Positions 28,037 through 38,105 of a DNA stretch of 64,000 nt are shown here, piece after piece; positions within the stretch are counted from its first letter, which is position 1; each line of letters opens with the position of its first letter. The stretch lies in contig NZ_CP049859.1 of the NCBI RefSeq assembly GCF_011400295.1, positions 186,001-250,000 of the forward strand, given 5' to 3'. The notes under the pieces are model-generated. The model saw nothing but the letters and a program-made list of their open reading frames with translations, made no database searches and was not told the origin of the DNA. Origin of the DNA: Erysipelothrix sp. HDW6A. GTDB lineage: Bacteria > Bacillota_I > Bacilli_A > Erysipelotrichales > Erysipelotrichaceae. A program made the translations under genes and the position numbers.

Positions 28037-28060
28037 AACACTGTCAAATACGACAGTGTT
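28037..28060 (-). terminator. Terminator after the exonuclease III gene
   Basis: AACACTGTC (28037-28045) / GACAGTGTT (28052-28060) with a 6-base loop; TTTTTGCTG follows on the minus strand. Confidence 0.82.
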
Positions 28061-28068
28061 GCTAGTTA

Positions 28069-28824
28069 TTATACGTTTAATTGCAAATAGACAGGGCAGT
28101 GATCACTACCTAAGATGCTGTCATAGATATCTGCACCTTGGATTTTATCTTTTAATTTATCTGATACCACAAAGTAATCGATACGCCAGCCCACATTTCT
28201 CGTTCTTGCGGCTGCACGGTAACTCCACCATGAGTAACGTTCTTCTACGTCACCATGAATATATCTAAAGGAATCAATAAATCCTGCATCAAGTAAGTTT
28301 GTAAACTGTTGACGTTCCTCATCACTAAAACCTGGGTTGAATCTATTAGTCTTTGGATTCTTAAGGTCAATCTCTTTATGTGCTACGTTCATATCTCCAC
28401 AGACTACTACAGGTTTCTCTAAATCTAAAGTTACTAGGAAATCTCTAAATGCATCTTCCCATAACATTCTATAATCAAGACGTTTCAATTCTTGTTGTGC
28501 ATTCGGAGTATAAACACATACAAGATAAAAATCATCATACTCACAAGTAATTACACGACCTTCTTGGTCATGCTCTTCCATTCCGATACCATAATGAACA
28601 CTCAAAGGTTCTTGCTTCGTAAAGATAGCCGTTCCTGAATATCCTTTTTTCACTGCATAATTAAAATACCCATGATATCCTTCTGGCACATAATCCAGTT
28701 GTCCTTCTTGCATCTTAATTTCTTGAAGACAGATTACGTCTGCATTTAACTCTTTTACGATATCATCAAAGCCTTTATTCATTACAGCTCTTAAGCCGTT
28801 AACATTCCATGATACTAATTCCAT
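28069..28824 (-). CDS. xth: Exodeoxyribonuclease III / AP endonuclease
   Basis: A 251-residue base-excision-repair nuclease of the EEP superfamily. Visible residues: the metal-binding Glu in ICLQEIKMQ, Asn/Asp in [14 protein letters not shown], the Trp/Arg DNA-contact region [20 protein letters not shown], and the C-terminal GSDHCPV His. The start at 28824 follows GGAGGGCATT; the in-frame GTG four codons upstream forms part of that ribosome site. Divergent from addB. Confidence 0.94.
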   Translation of the reverse strand: MELVSWNVNGLRAVMNKGFDDIVKELNADVICLQEIKMQEGQLDYVPEGYHGYFNYAVKKGYSGTAIFTKQEPLSVHYGIGMEEHDQEGRVITCEYDDFYLVCVYTPNAQQELKRLDYRMLWEDAFRDFLVTLDLEKPVVVCGDMNVAHKEIDLKNPKTNRFNPGFSDEERQQFTNLLDAGFIDSFRYIHGDVEERYSWWSYRAAARTRNVGWRIDYFVVSDKLKDKIQGADIYDSILGSDHCPVYLQLNV

Positions 28825-28934
28825 AATGCCCTCCACTCTTACACTTCTTATAGTGTGCCACAGTTTCAGATTTATTCAAAGTCTCACACTTTTCAATCGA
28901 TAGATAGTCTATAATAAGAGATATGGAGGAATCT

Positions 28935-31343
28935 ATGAGACATACACTAATTTTAGCCAATCATGCAATAAAAGAATACGAAAATTATTTACTACAATCC
29001 AAAGATTTCTTATTTGGCGTCAATGTACGTCCTTTTGATTTTGCTGTTAACGAAAAGAATCTTGATAAGAAGGCTATAGAGATTGCTTGTTACGAAACAT
29101 TAAAGACACAAACTTTTAAGACAATTCAAAACATCATACTCTTTCCAAAAACTATTCAATCATTGTTGTCACTTCTTAAAGAACTTCAATGTTATGGCAT
29201 TAGATTATCAGATTTACCAAAAGAGACTGATTTACACAAGGATATTTACCAAGCTTTGAGGAGTATCCAGCCCTTATACCATGATTTTTCTATGGTAGAT
29301 AATGTACAATACACTGTTTATCCTCAAGGCCTCTCACACGCTGAGACTTACTACTTAAAATCACATGGATCTCAGTTTGAAGCATCACCAACACAGAATC
29401 CAGAGTCACTTTCATTTAAAGTCGCCCTTAATATTCGCCATGAAATTGAAGCAGTAATCCAAGAAATTCTTACTTTAGATTTAAAAGATGTCGTAATTGC
29501 AATACCTAACTTGAACAATCATATTCCCCTTGTGGAATCTAGTTTTAAGCGTTATGGATTGAATTTAAGTTTATCAAATCGTTCTTTTGATTACGCTAAG
29601 AAGCAATTCATTGCAACAATGAACTTAAATCATACACAATCACTTAAGGCTTTAATTGAGTTTCTCGAAGCCAATCCTCTTAATCTAAAAACTTCTGATG
29701 ATCTTGTATATTACATAAGTCATTTTGAACTCACAATCCAAGATGTCTTGGAATCCTTTGATTATGTTGATGAAACCACGAGCGACAAAGATATGATGTA
29801 TCTTCAACAACGAATCCAAGAAGATAGTGTTAAACTGCAGGCTGCCCTGAGAGAGCTTTTTGCGTGTGACTTTAAGGGAGCACTACACTTCTCTTATAAC
29901 ATAATTCAAAACAACTCGTTTATCAATCTTAAACCGTTGCTTAACTTTATCGAGACAAACCATCCTCTCTATTCAGAAGAGACCTATAATTTTTTCATGA
30001 ATCATCTCGATTCACTATCTCTAAGCGAAAAGAACTCTGAAAATATAAGAGTAGTCGATATTAATGAATTACCACATTTTACCTGTGAGAATCTCTATGT
30101 ACTGAATCTTGGGGCATCAGCATATCCAAGTATTTCAAAGCGAACAGGTATTATCGATGAACAGTATTTAAGCAGTATTCAAGGCTATCCGAGCTTGGAG
30201 GAAAGAACAGAGTATCAATTACAAGATCAAAAGCGATTCTTTAAAATGAGCAAAAAGCTTACGCTTAGTTATTCCTCATCAACATACGAAGGAAAAGGAA
30301 TTGAAGTTTCTTACCCAATAGAGTCCTTCTGTGCTGCACACAATGTTCCATTAGAAGCTTGGAAAGTAGACCAAATAATTAATACCAAAAAGAACTCTCC
30401 ATCCCTTTCAAGAATACTTGCAAATGAACTCTATTTAAAAGAAGGTAAGATTGTTGGATCAATTTCAGCTTTCCAAAAATACCTCGATGATCCCTACGAG
30501 TTCTTTATTGAACGTGCTCTTCAAACACGTAAACCCGAAAGGCTCTCTTTCGACCCTCGTATTATTGGTACATTGAACCATAGTATTGTCGAACATTCAT
30601 TATTTGGACTGGATGATACCTCATGGAATGACTTAATGAAGGTCTTCCCTGAATCCTCTCCTCGTATCCAAATGATTAAAGCTCGAAATGATATTATGAT
30701 GCGTTATGTAGTTAAACACCTGAAAGATGCAGTTGCTGATACTGACCTTGTCCCCTTGAAAAGAGAATCATGGTTTGATGTTTCAGATATGTTTAAGAAC
30801 ATTCGTTTACGAGGTATTATCGATCGTATCGATGCCAATAATAATCAACTAATCGTCATTGATTACAAGTCCTCAAAACAATCCTTGTCACCTGCATCAG
30901 TTACAGCAGGTAGTCAATTACAGCTTTTAAGCTATGCTTTAATTGCAAGACGTCAATATGAACGAGACGTACTGGGTGTGTTTTACTATGGATTTAGATT
31001 TAGAAACATAAACACCAGTCTTTATTCTTATTCCTTTTCAAAAGGCTTACAGATGAGTGATGACAACTCTGATACGTTATGGTTAAATGATCAAAAGTTC
31101 TCAGGATGGTTTTTCGAAGCTCCTGAGACAACGTTCAACTCTACTGATTACTTTGGTGGCTTACGTGAAACTAAAGCAGGTATGACAAGCTATGCAATGT
31201 ATGACATCGAAAAAGTTGAGGAAGTCCTTAGAATAATCTATAACGACATACAAGAAAATATCCTTAACGGTGTCTTAGATAAAAACCTAATCAAGATGAC
31301 TCTCGAAGAAGCAAACTATAGAAAGGATCGTAGCGATACATGA
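28935..31343 (+). CDS. addB: AddB/RexB-type subunit of the recombination helicase-nuclease (short)
   Basis: Partner of AddA for processing double-strand breaks. The 802-residue product ends in a RecB-family nuclease domain with RGIIDRIDANNNQLIVIDYKSSKQ (Asp and DYK) and the following QLQLLSYAL motif (residues ~640-690). It is shorter than typical AddB (~1160) or RexB (~1090). It lacks the N-terminal Walker A, as RexB does, and has no C-terminal Cys cluster for the AddB iron-sulfur site. The start at 28935 has GGAGGAATCT upstream. It overlaps addA by 4 bases (ATGA). Confidence 0.82.
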   Translation: MRHTLILANHAIKEYENYLLQSKDFLFGVNVRPFDFAVNEKNLDKKAIEIACYETLKTQTFKTIQNIILFPKTIQSLLSLLKELQCYGIRLSDLPKETDLHKDIYQALRSIQPLYHDFSMVDNVQYTVYPQGLSHAETYYLKSHGSQFEASPTQNPESLSFKVALNIRHEIEAVIQEILTLDLKDVVIAIPNLNNHIPLVESSFKRYGLNLSLSNRSFDYAKKQFIATMNLNHTQSLKALIEFLEANPLNLKTSDDLVYYISHFELTIQDVLESFDYVDETTSDKDMMYLQQRIQEDSVKLQAALRELFACDFKGALHFSYNIIQNNSFINLKPLLNFIETNHPLYSEETYNFFMNHLDSLSLSEKNSENIRVVDINELPHFTCENLYVLNLGASAYPSISKRTGIIDEQYLSSIQGYPSLEERTEYQLQDQKRFFKMSKKLTLSYSSSTYEGKGIEVSYPIESFCAAHNVPLEAWKVDQIINTKKNSPSLSRILANELYLKEGKIVGSISAFQKYLDDPYEFFIERALQTRKPERLSFDPRIIGTLNHSIVEHSLFGLDDTSWNDLMKVFPESSPRIQMIKARNDIMMRYVVKHLKDAVADTDLVPLKRESWFDVSDMFKNIRLRGIIDRIDANNNQLIVIDYKSSKQSLSPASVTAGSQLQLLSYALIARRQYERDVLGVFYYGFRFRNINTSLYSYSFSKGLQMSDDNSDTLWLNDQKFSGWFFEAPETTFNSTDYFGGLRETKAGMTSYAMYDIEKVEEVLRIIYNDIQENILNGVLDKNLIKMTLEEANYRKDRSDT

Positions 31344-34300
31344 CACAATTCAATCATGAACAACTCAAAGCAATCAATGGCTTGGGTAATAATATTGTAG
31401 TTTCTGCTTCAGCAGGGGCAGGTAAGACAACAGTACTGATTGCACGTCTTATGAAACGTATTATTGAAGATAATGTTCGCCTTGATGCAATTTGCGCAAT
31501 GACCTTTACTGAAGCAGCAGCAAGTGAAATGAAAACACGACTTCTTGCAGCATTAAATAATGCTTACAATGAAAAAGAAGATGCATTCATTGCACAACAA
31601 ATTTCTTTAGTTGAAACTGCACAAATTTCTACAATTCACTCATTCTGTCTCACCATCATTAAGAACTATGGTTATGTACTTGGTATTGATCCTGATCGAG
31701 CAAACTCGATTTTAGATGATTCTCAAGTACAGCTTCTTCAAAACGAAGCCATGGACACTACGTTTAGATATTGGCTCGTTCAAGAACCTGATACAATGCA
31801 ACACTTGCTCGATACGTTCTCCAATAACCCCATAGACTTTGATGGACTAAAAAAAGCGATTCAGAATATCGCTACTTGGATTTTAAGCAAGAAAGATCCT
31901 GAATCAGCTAAGAATGAAGTTCTTAATCTCTATCGAGCACAATCACTCCAAGATTTTCCTCAAGACATTCAAGATTTATTCTTTACAATGTACATCAATA
32001 ATCTTGAGTCCATAAAGAAAGAAATGATGAATCTTATTTCGATTAGCGATGCAATTCATGACGCTAACGACAAGAAGCAAGAGAAATTCTTCACTCAGAC
32101 ACTTGCTTTCCTTGACCTTATCGAGAGTATTAACTCCATACAGAAGCAATGCTTAGATCATGACGATAGTTTCTATAGTATGTTGCCTAGTTTGTTTGAT
32201 TTTAAAATCGTACCAGACTCAAAAGATGATAACTACTCCAAAACACGTGGTAATCTTCAAAAAGAGATTAACAATCTCTTTGGTAGTTATATTCCTTTTG
32301 AAGAAGCATTTGAAGATTTAAACAATCAAGCAAGCGATATTCATAAACTCTTAGAAATCACTGACATGTATCTCGAAAGCTACAATCAATTAAAAGTTGA
32401 AAAGAATGCTTTTGATTTCAGTGACTTTGAATCATTAGCTCTTGAGATATTAAGTTTTAATAATGGCATCATTGCAGCGCAAGTTCGAAATATCTATCAA
32501 GAAATAATGGTTGATGAATTCCAAGATACGAATGAGACTCAAGACGAAATAATTCGGTTAATTTCAAATGGTAAGAACATCTTCCGTGTTGGTGACATTA
32601 AGCAATCCATTTATCGTTTCCGAGGCGCTAAACCTAAGATAATGCAATCCTTAATGCGTGATGAATCCATTACTAACTTATCTCTCTCATATAACTACCG
32701 TTCGAAGAAAGATATCGTCGACTACAATAACATCGTTTTCAATAATCTTATGAACTTAAGCTATGGTATTAGTTATAGTGAAAGTGACAATGTGAATGTT
32801 GGTCTATCAAGCCAAGCAGAAGATTCTTATCCTGTTGAGTTTCATATCATTGAACGTGGTAGTGATAAGTTCAAAGAAACCTCTGCCCAACAACAAGCTC
32901 AGTATATTTCCCAGGAAATGATTCGATATCATAAAATGGGATACAAGTTTAAAGACATGGTTGTGCTTGTTCGATCTCATACAGCTAAAGCTCCTTTGAA
33001 AGAAGCTCTAGAGTTAGCGAACATCCCTCACTACATTGATGACCGCAGTGGCTTCTATCAATCTCCAATTATTCAGGATATACTGAATTTACTTAATCTA
33101 GTAATTAATCCTCATGATTATTACTACATTAAAGTCTTAGGTTCAACATTCTTTAACTACACTCCTGATATGTTAGGAAATTTATACTTACATGAATCTG
33201 GTTCTTTACGCCGTGCATTAGAAGACCTTGATCCTAACACCTATACAATCTTGAGAAACGCTATTTATTCATGGCAACGTATCGATATCGTTTCTATCTT
33301 GCAAGAAATCTATCTTATCAATGACACCTACCAACGCATTTCTCTTCAAGAGAAAACCAATTTAGACTTCTTACTTGAAAAAGCTACACAGTACCAACAG
33401 AATTCCATTCCAAGTTTACTAGGATTCATACGCTTCATTCGCACCTTTGAGAATGACATTAGCTCTGAAGCCTCTCCACTAAGTCAGGATGCAGATGTTG
33501 TGACAGCAATGACCATTCACCAGTCTAAAGGTTTACAGTTCCCTATTGTCTTTCTTTGGGGAATGGGAGCACATAAAGTATTTGATCATGATGCAACACT
33601 CTTAGTTGATGACTCAATGGGTCTTGCACTTAATAAAATAGACTTACCAAAACGTATTGCTTCCAAGAACATCCTTCGTCATATTATGGAGACGAAACAA
33701 AACCACGAAGAAATGGAAGAGAATCTGCGTTTACTTTATGTTGCCTTGACTCGTCCACAGAAACATCTCGTTATTGTGGATAGCGTTAGGGAGTTTCAAG
33801 TTGAAGAATTATCTTTCTCAACACTGTTCAATCATAAACGTAAAGCCGAATTATTGTATGCAGCGAGTCCTACATCAACAATTCTTAAACGAATTGATGC
33901 AAATGATATCGAGACTGAGGCTCTTGAAACTCTAGAACATGTTGAAGAACAACGTTTCACACAACTCTTCGATGAAGAAATTCATGCTATCCCAAGTGTT
34001 CAAAATAGAGATTTAGATTTCAACCGTTATTCTCAAGAAGGTTTAAGCTTTGGTACGACACTTCACAACGCAATTGAATCACTACCAAACAGAAAATGGA
34101 CCTCCGATGATTTAGATGCTTTTGAAGCTCGTTATCAAGATCCATTACGCCGTTACAATACTCATCCATTCACTCAAGAACTTTATACGTTTGATACTAT
34201 TGAGCATGAGATGCCATTTATCGATAGTAACGGAGAAGGTATTATTGACTTCTTTGCATATAATAAGACTCAACTCGTTCTTGTAGACTTTAAGAGTGAT

Positions 34301-34441
34301 AACCTCAGTCACGAGGAGCTTATTAACACTTACAAGAGTCAAATCTCTCATTATGCTGATATTCTTAAACAAGAATTTCCTAATCATCAGATTAACGCCT
34401 ACATTTACTCGTTCAAATCTAATGAGTATATTCAGATATAA
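31340..34441 (+). CDS. addA: ATP-dependent helicase/nuclease subunit A
   Basis: A UvrD-family helicase plus nuclease, 1033 residues (typical AddA ~1230). Motifs: Walker A SASAGAGKT (23-31), Ia region AMTFTEAAASEMKTR, II VDEFQDTNETQ (near 392), III GDIKQSIYRFRGAKP, V TIHQSKGLQFPIVFLWG, VI LLYVALTRPQKHL. The C-terminal nuclease is complete: ...GEGIIDFFAYNKTQLVLVDFKSD, with Asp and DFK. Translation is coupled to addB. The missing length is spread over the 2B and linker regions rather than the motifs. Confidence 0.93.
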   Translation: MTQFNHEQLKAINGLGNNIVVSASAGAGKTTVLIARLMKRIIEDNVRLDAICAMTFTEAAASEMKTRLLAALNNAYNEKEDAFIAQQISLVETAQISTIHSFCLTIIKNYGYVLGIDPDRANSILDDSQVQLLQNEAMDTTFRYWLVQEPDTMQHLLDTFSNNPIDFDGLKKAIQNIATWILSKKDPESAKNEVLNLYRAQSLQDFPQDIQDLFFTMYINNLESIKKEMMNLISISDAIHDANDKKQEKFFTQTLAFLDLIESINSIQKQCLDHDDSFYSMLPSLFDFKIVPDSKDDNYSKTRGNLQKEINNLFGSYIPFEEAFEDLNNQASDIHKLLEITDMYLESYNQLKVEKNAFDFSDFESLALEILSFNNGIIAAQVRNIYQEIMVDEFQDTNETQDEIIRLISNGKNIFRVGDIKQSIYRFRGAKPKIMQSLMRDESITNLSLSYNYRSKKDIVDYNNIVFNNLMNLSYGISYSESDNVNVGLSSQAEDSYPVEFHIIERGSDKFKETSAQQQAQYISQEMIRYHKMGYKFKDMVVLVRSHTAKAPLKEALELANIPHYIDDRSGFYQSPIIQDILNLLNLVINPHDYYYIKVLGSTFFNYTPDMLGNLYLHESGSLRRALEDLDPNTYTILRNAIYSWQRIDIVSILQEIYLINDTYQRISLQEKTNLDFLLEKATQYQQNSIPSLLGFIRFIRTFENDISSEASPLSQDADVVTAMTIHQSKGLQFPIVFLWGMGAHKVFDHDATLLVDDSMGLALNKIDLPKRIASKNILRHIMETKQNHEEMEENLRLLYVALTRPQKHLVIVDSVREFQVEELSFSTLFNHKRKAELLYAASPTSTILKRIDANDIETEALETLEHVEEQRFTQLFDEEIHAIPSVQNRDLDFNRYSQEGLSFGTTLHNAIESLPNRKWTSDDLDAFEARYQDPLRRYNTHPFTQELYTFDTIEHEMPFIDSNGEGIIDFFAYNKTQLVLVDFKSDNLSHEELINTYKSQISHYADILKQEFPNHQINAYIYSFKSNEYIQI

Positions 34442-34448
34442 ACGACAA

Positions 34449-34472
34449 AACACACCTTTCGCAAGGTGTGTT
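34449..34472. terminator. Bidirectional terminator between addA and the Nudix gene
   Basis: AACACACCTT / AAGGTGTGTT with a TCGC loop, T-rich on both sides. Confidence 0.85.
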
Positions 34473-34478
34473 CTTTTA

Positions 34479-34907
34479 TTATAATCCTTCTCTTTGCTTC
34501 GATTCCTGAATAATCTCAATCATATGTTTAATATTTCCTTGACCTGCAAATTTTGATTCATCTGCAAAGTCAGTTCCTTTGATTGGTATCCAATGCAATG
34601 GATGTTTCTCACTTCTAAGCTCAACTTCTGATTCCAAAGAACCAAAATATACAAAGAGTGAAATTTCATCAAGATGATAATCCGTTGTAAAAAGATGGGT
34701 TAATTCAATGTCTTGGGATGATATCCCTGTTTCTTCAAATAATTCACGATATGCTGCTTCGTCATCACTTTCATTGGCTTCCTTCTTACCACCAACAAAA
34801 TTATACAAGCCAAGATAAGGGTTTTTCGTACGATGACACATTAGTACCTTTTCCCCATCAGGATGAAAGACAATCACAACATTCACAGATCTGTAAGTCT
34901 TAGTCAT
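34479..34907 (-). CDS. Nudix hydrolase
   Basis: A 142-residue nucleoside-diphosphate-X hydrolase. The Nudix box GGKKEANESDDEAAYRELFEETGI fits the GX5EX7REUXEEXGU signature (split here only for description), at about residues 38-61. The start is taken at 34907, inside the end of prs (8-base overlap). No clear Shine-Dalgarno is seen, so it likely depends on translational coupling with prs. The MutT-like set of a housecleaning enzyme is possible; the substrate is unknown. Confidence 0.85.
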   Translation of the reverse strand: MTKTYRSVNVVIVFHPDGEKVLMCHRTKNPYLGLYNFVGGKKEANESDDEAAYRELFEETGISSQDIELTHLFTTDYHLDEISLFVYFGSLESEVELRSEKHPLHWIPIKGTDFADESKFAGQGNIKHMIEIIQESKQREGL

Positions 34908-35862
34908 TGAATAGTTCAAAGAGTGAGCTAACAGGTGTGTGATCTTGAATCGCTTCAATACATTTCGCTAACATATAGCCAACAGAAATTTGTTTAAGTT
35001 TCTTAATTTCTCGTGCTTCTGGAACAAGAGGAATTGTATTTGTAATCAATACTTCTTCAATGTGTGATTCATTAATACGATCTAATGCTGGTCCTGATAA
35101 GATTCCATGAGTACATGCTGCATAAACTGCTTTAGCACCTTTCTCATATAACATATCAACGCCACCCATTAATGAACCTGCAGTATCAATCATATCATCA
35201 ATAATAATTGCTACTTTACCATCAACATCCCCAATTAAGTTCATAGCTTCTGCTACATTTGGTTTTGTACGACGTTTATCAATGATTGCGATTGTTGAAT
35301 TTGGAATTGTATCTGATAGTTTACGAGCACGAGTAGCTCCACCATGGTCTGGTGATACAACAACAATTTCATCAGTAAAGTTTTTATTACGGTAATATTG
35401 ACCAATCATCGCTACAGCTGTAAGGTCGTCTGTAGGAATATCAAAGAAACCTTGAATCTGAGGTGCATGAAGATCAATAGTAACAACACGATCTGCTCCA
35501 GCAGTAGTTAATAAGTTTGCCATTAACTTCGATGAAATAGGTTGACGTGCACGTGCTTTACGGTCTTGTCGAGCATAACCGTAGTACGGCATAATCAATG
35601 TAATCTCTGAAGCTGATGCACGATGACATGCATCAATAGCAATTAATACTTCCATGTATGTCTCACTTACAGGACGACATGTCGATTGAATAATATAAAC
35701 GTGCTTACCACGTACTGATTCTAAAGGTTCGATAAGAATTTCGCCATCCGCAAAGTGACGAACATCAATCTTACCTAAGTCTGTGTCCAAATGTTGACAG
35801 ATCTCTTGTGCCAATTCAACATTTGATGATAACGCAAAGATTACTGTGTTCCCTTTATTCAT
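34900..35862 (-). CDS. prs: Ribose-phosphate pyrophosphokinase
   Basis: Makes PRPP from ribose-5-phosphate and ATP. The 320-residue protein has the PRPP-binding loop (IIIDDMIDTAGSL near residue 220), the flexible-loop YARQDRKARARQPISSKL region (~100), and an SPDHGGATRARKL segment. Overlaps glmU by 4 bases and the Nudix gene by 8. The glmU-prs pairing is ancestral in Bacillota. Confidence 0.97.
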   Translation of the reverse strand: MNKGNTVIFALSSNVELAQEICQHLDTDLGKIDVRHFADGEILIEPLESVRGKHVYIIQSTCRPVSETYMEVLIAIDACHRASASEITLIMPYYGYARQDRKARARQPISSKLMANLLTTAGADRVVTIDLHAPQIQGFFDIPTDDLTAVAMIGQYYRNKNFTDEIVVVSPDHGGATRARKLSDTIPNSTIAIIDKRRTKPNVAEAMNLIGDVDGKVAIIIDDMIDTAGSLMGGVDMLYEKGAKAVYAACTHGILSGPALDRINESHIEEVLITNTIPLVPEAREIKKLKQISVGYMLAKCIEAIQDHTPVSSLFELFND

Positions 35863-37226
35863 TGTTTTTTTCCTTCTTTATCCTTAAATTTGAATCCATA
35901 TCCTTCTTTATTAGTTTGTCTTGAACGAGCAATCGCCATTGCACCGTCTTCAACATCTTCTGTCACAACAGACCCTGCAGCTGTTAGAGCATTGTTACCA
36001 ATGCTTACAGGAGCAATAAGAGCTGTATGACTACCAATAAACACGCCATCTCCAATTACTGTCTTGTGTTTGTTAACGCCATCATAGTTAGCCGTTACAA
36101 CACCACAACCAATATTCACATCTTTGCCAACAACTGCGTTGCCAAGATATGTTAAATGCGCACTTCGTGATAAATCACCAAATTCTACTGTTTTAAACTC
36201 TACAAAATTACCAATACGAGTGTTATCTCCAACTTTACAATTTAATCGTAAATGAGAATGTGGTCCTACTGAAGCATTGTTACCAACACTACTATCGGTA
36301 ATACGTGAGCTATCAATGTGGGTATTGTCGCCAATCACCGCATTTTCTAGCCATGAGTCTGGAAGAATTTCACTACCTTTACCAATTACGGTCTTTCCAT
36401 AGATATGGTTATTAGGGTAGATTGTTACATCTTTACCTATAATAACATCCGGTCCGATAAACGTATTGTCTGGATTAATGATAGTAACACCATTCTCCAT
36501 CCATTTTCTATTTATCTTCTCTTGAAGCCATTGACTTGCTTCATAGAGCTGAACTCGATCATTGATTCCTAAGAATTGGCTGATTTCTGAATTACGCAAT
36601 CCTTGTATACTATGACCGTTTTGTTTCATAATTTCAACTAGTCTTACAACATTCATTTCGTTTTCATAGTGTTCATCAACTAATTCTGGTAGATATTTAT
36701 GTAATAGTGATGTTTTTACACAGAATACACCCAAGCTAATTTCTCGAGATTCGACTGTATTCATGTCTGCACTACGGTGATCTACAACTCGATCGATAGC
36801 TCCTTGATTATCGCGAACGACACGGCGATAATCTGCTGCGTTATCAACGATTGAAGTTACAAGAGTTAGATCATAACCTTCATGTTTACTATAAATTGAT
36901 TCTATAGTATCTGCTTGTAGTAATGCGATATCTCCAAATAGAATTAATGTTGAGCTGTCCTCAGTGCCCAAATCAATATTCATTAGAGACGTAATCGCAG
37001 TCTGCTTATCATTGACTATCGCATATGTAACACGATCTCCAAGATAATCCATAATCTGTTCTCTTTGGTGCCCTACAACTGTGATAATAGAGTCCACATG
37101 ATTTGCATCTAAATTATCGACTAACATTTCTATCATCGGTTTCTTTAGAATCTCATGAAGTACTTTATTGGTCTCAGACTGCATGCGTGTTCCCTTACCT
37201 GAAGCAAGGATAATTGCATTCTTCAT
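35859..37226 (-). CDS. glmU: Bifunctional N-acetylglucosamine-1-phosphate uridyltransferase / glucosamine-1-phosphate acetyltransferase
   Basis: Produces UDP-GlcNAc for the wall. The 455-residue protein has an N-terminal nucleotidyltransferase domain starting LASGKGTRMQSE (residues 7-18; the usual AAGKGTRM with Ser for Ala) and, from about residue 250, a left-handed beta-helix of hexapeptide repeats (IIGKDVTIYPN and similar). The acetyltransferase active-site region (RSAHLTYLGNAVVG, then NIGCGVVTANYDG) is complete. ACGGAGGTTATTTT precedes the ATG. Confidence 0.95.
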   Translation of the reverse strand: MKNAIILASGKGTRMQSETNKVLHEILKKPMIEMLVDNLDANHVDSIITVVGHQREQIMDYLGDRVTYAIVNDKQTAITSLMNIDLGTEDSSTLILFGDIALLQADTIESIYSKHEGYDLTLVTSIVDNAADYRRVVRDNQGAIDRVVDHRSADMNTVESREISLGVFCVKTSLLHKYLPELVDEHYENEMNVVRLVEIMKQNGHSIQGLRNSEISQFLGINDRVQLYEASQWLQEKINRKWMENGVTIINPDNTFIGPDVIIGKDVTIYPNNHIYGKTVIGKGSEILPDSWLENAVIGDNTHIDSSRITDSSVGNNASVGPHSHLRLNCKVGDNTRIGNFVEFKTVEFGDLSRSAHLTYLGNAVVGKDVNIGCGVVTANYDGVNKHKTVIGDGVFIGSHTALIAPVSIGNNALTAAGSVVTEDVEDGAMAIARSRQTNKEGYGFKFKDKEGKKQ

Positions 37227-37265
37227 AAAATAACCTCCGTCGTTATTATTCTACCACAACTCACA

Positions 37266-38105
37266 TTATAATTTCGGCTTAATCTCGCCATATTTCACAA
37301 ATGAAAATTTTGTTGCAATTCGTTTGTATGCTTCACGAACCTCATCGATATCTTGTGATAACCCAAAGACACTCGTTCCTGTACCGCTCATACTAACTCC
37401 ATCCATACCTTGTTCGCGTAGAGTACGCATTATTTTTCTCATTCTACTATTGTGACGAACAACACTTTTTTGGAAGTCATTATGCATGTTGTCGCTTAAT
37501 TTTTTATAATTTTTTTCTTCTAATGCTTCGATACACGCTACAACTTTGTCTTCTGTTTGGAAATGATCAAACTTCTTCATGAATCCTTTTGTACTTACAC
37601 CAAAGCTTGGTTTAACACATATATAATAAAGTGGTTCTATAATATCTATTGGAGTTAAGATATCTCCAATACCTTCAACAATGCTTGCTTCATTAAAGAG
37701 GCAGAACGGTGTATCCTCATCAATCTTTCGTGCTATGTTGATGAGTTCTTCTCGACTAAGGTCTAATGCATACATTTCATTAATCATTCGTATGACCGCT
37801 GCTGCATCAGCACTCCCGCCTCCCAATCCAGATTGAGTAGGTATATTCTTAACGATTCTTACTTTAAAGTTATCTTTAATAGCGTATGTTTCTTTAAGTA
37901 AGATTAATGCCTTGTAGACTGTATTTCTTTTGTCATTGGGAAGATACTTCTTATCTGTCTCAATATGCATTGTTTCGCTTTTCTCAAGATAGACCATATC
38001 AAAAAGGTCAATGGGTACCGTTACATTACGAAAATGTAAAGATCCATTGACTCTATCTTTCACATGCAAACACAAGGTAAGTTTTGCATATGCTTTAGTT
38101 TGCAT
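37266..38105 (-). CDS. ispE: 4-diphosphocytidyl-2-C-methyl-D-erythritol kinase homologue
   Basis: A GHMP-family kinase of 279 residues. The ATP-binding motif is IPTQSGLGGGSADAA (near residue 88), the N-terminus carries KAYAKLTLCLHV, and MSGTGTSVFGL forms the third GHMP motif. The start at 38105 is after GGAGTCCTAT and overlaps ksgA by 11 bases. IspE belongs to the non-mevalonate pathway, yet mvaS is in the same window, so this copy may be an orphan with another substrate. The position after ksgA matches Bacillus synteny. Confidence 0.88.
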   Translation of the reverse strand: MQTKAYAKLTLCLHVKDRVNGSLHFRNVTVPIDLFDMVYLEKSETMHIETDKKYLPNDKRNTVYKALILLKETYAIKDNFKVRIVKNIPTQSGLGGGSADAAAVIRMINEMYALDLSREELINIARKIDEDTPFCLFNEASIVEGIGDILTPIDIIEPLYYICVKPSFGVSTKGFMKKFDHFQTEDKVVACIEALEEKNYKKLSDNMHNDFQKSVVRHNSRMRKIMRTLREQGMDGVSMSGTGTSVFGLSQDIDEVREAYKRIATKFSFVKYGEIKPKL

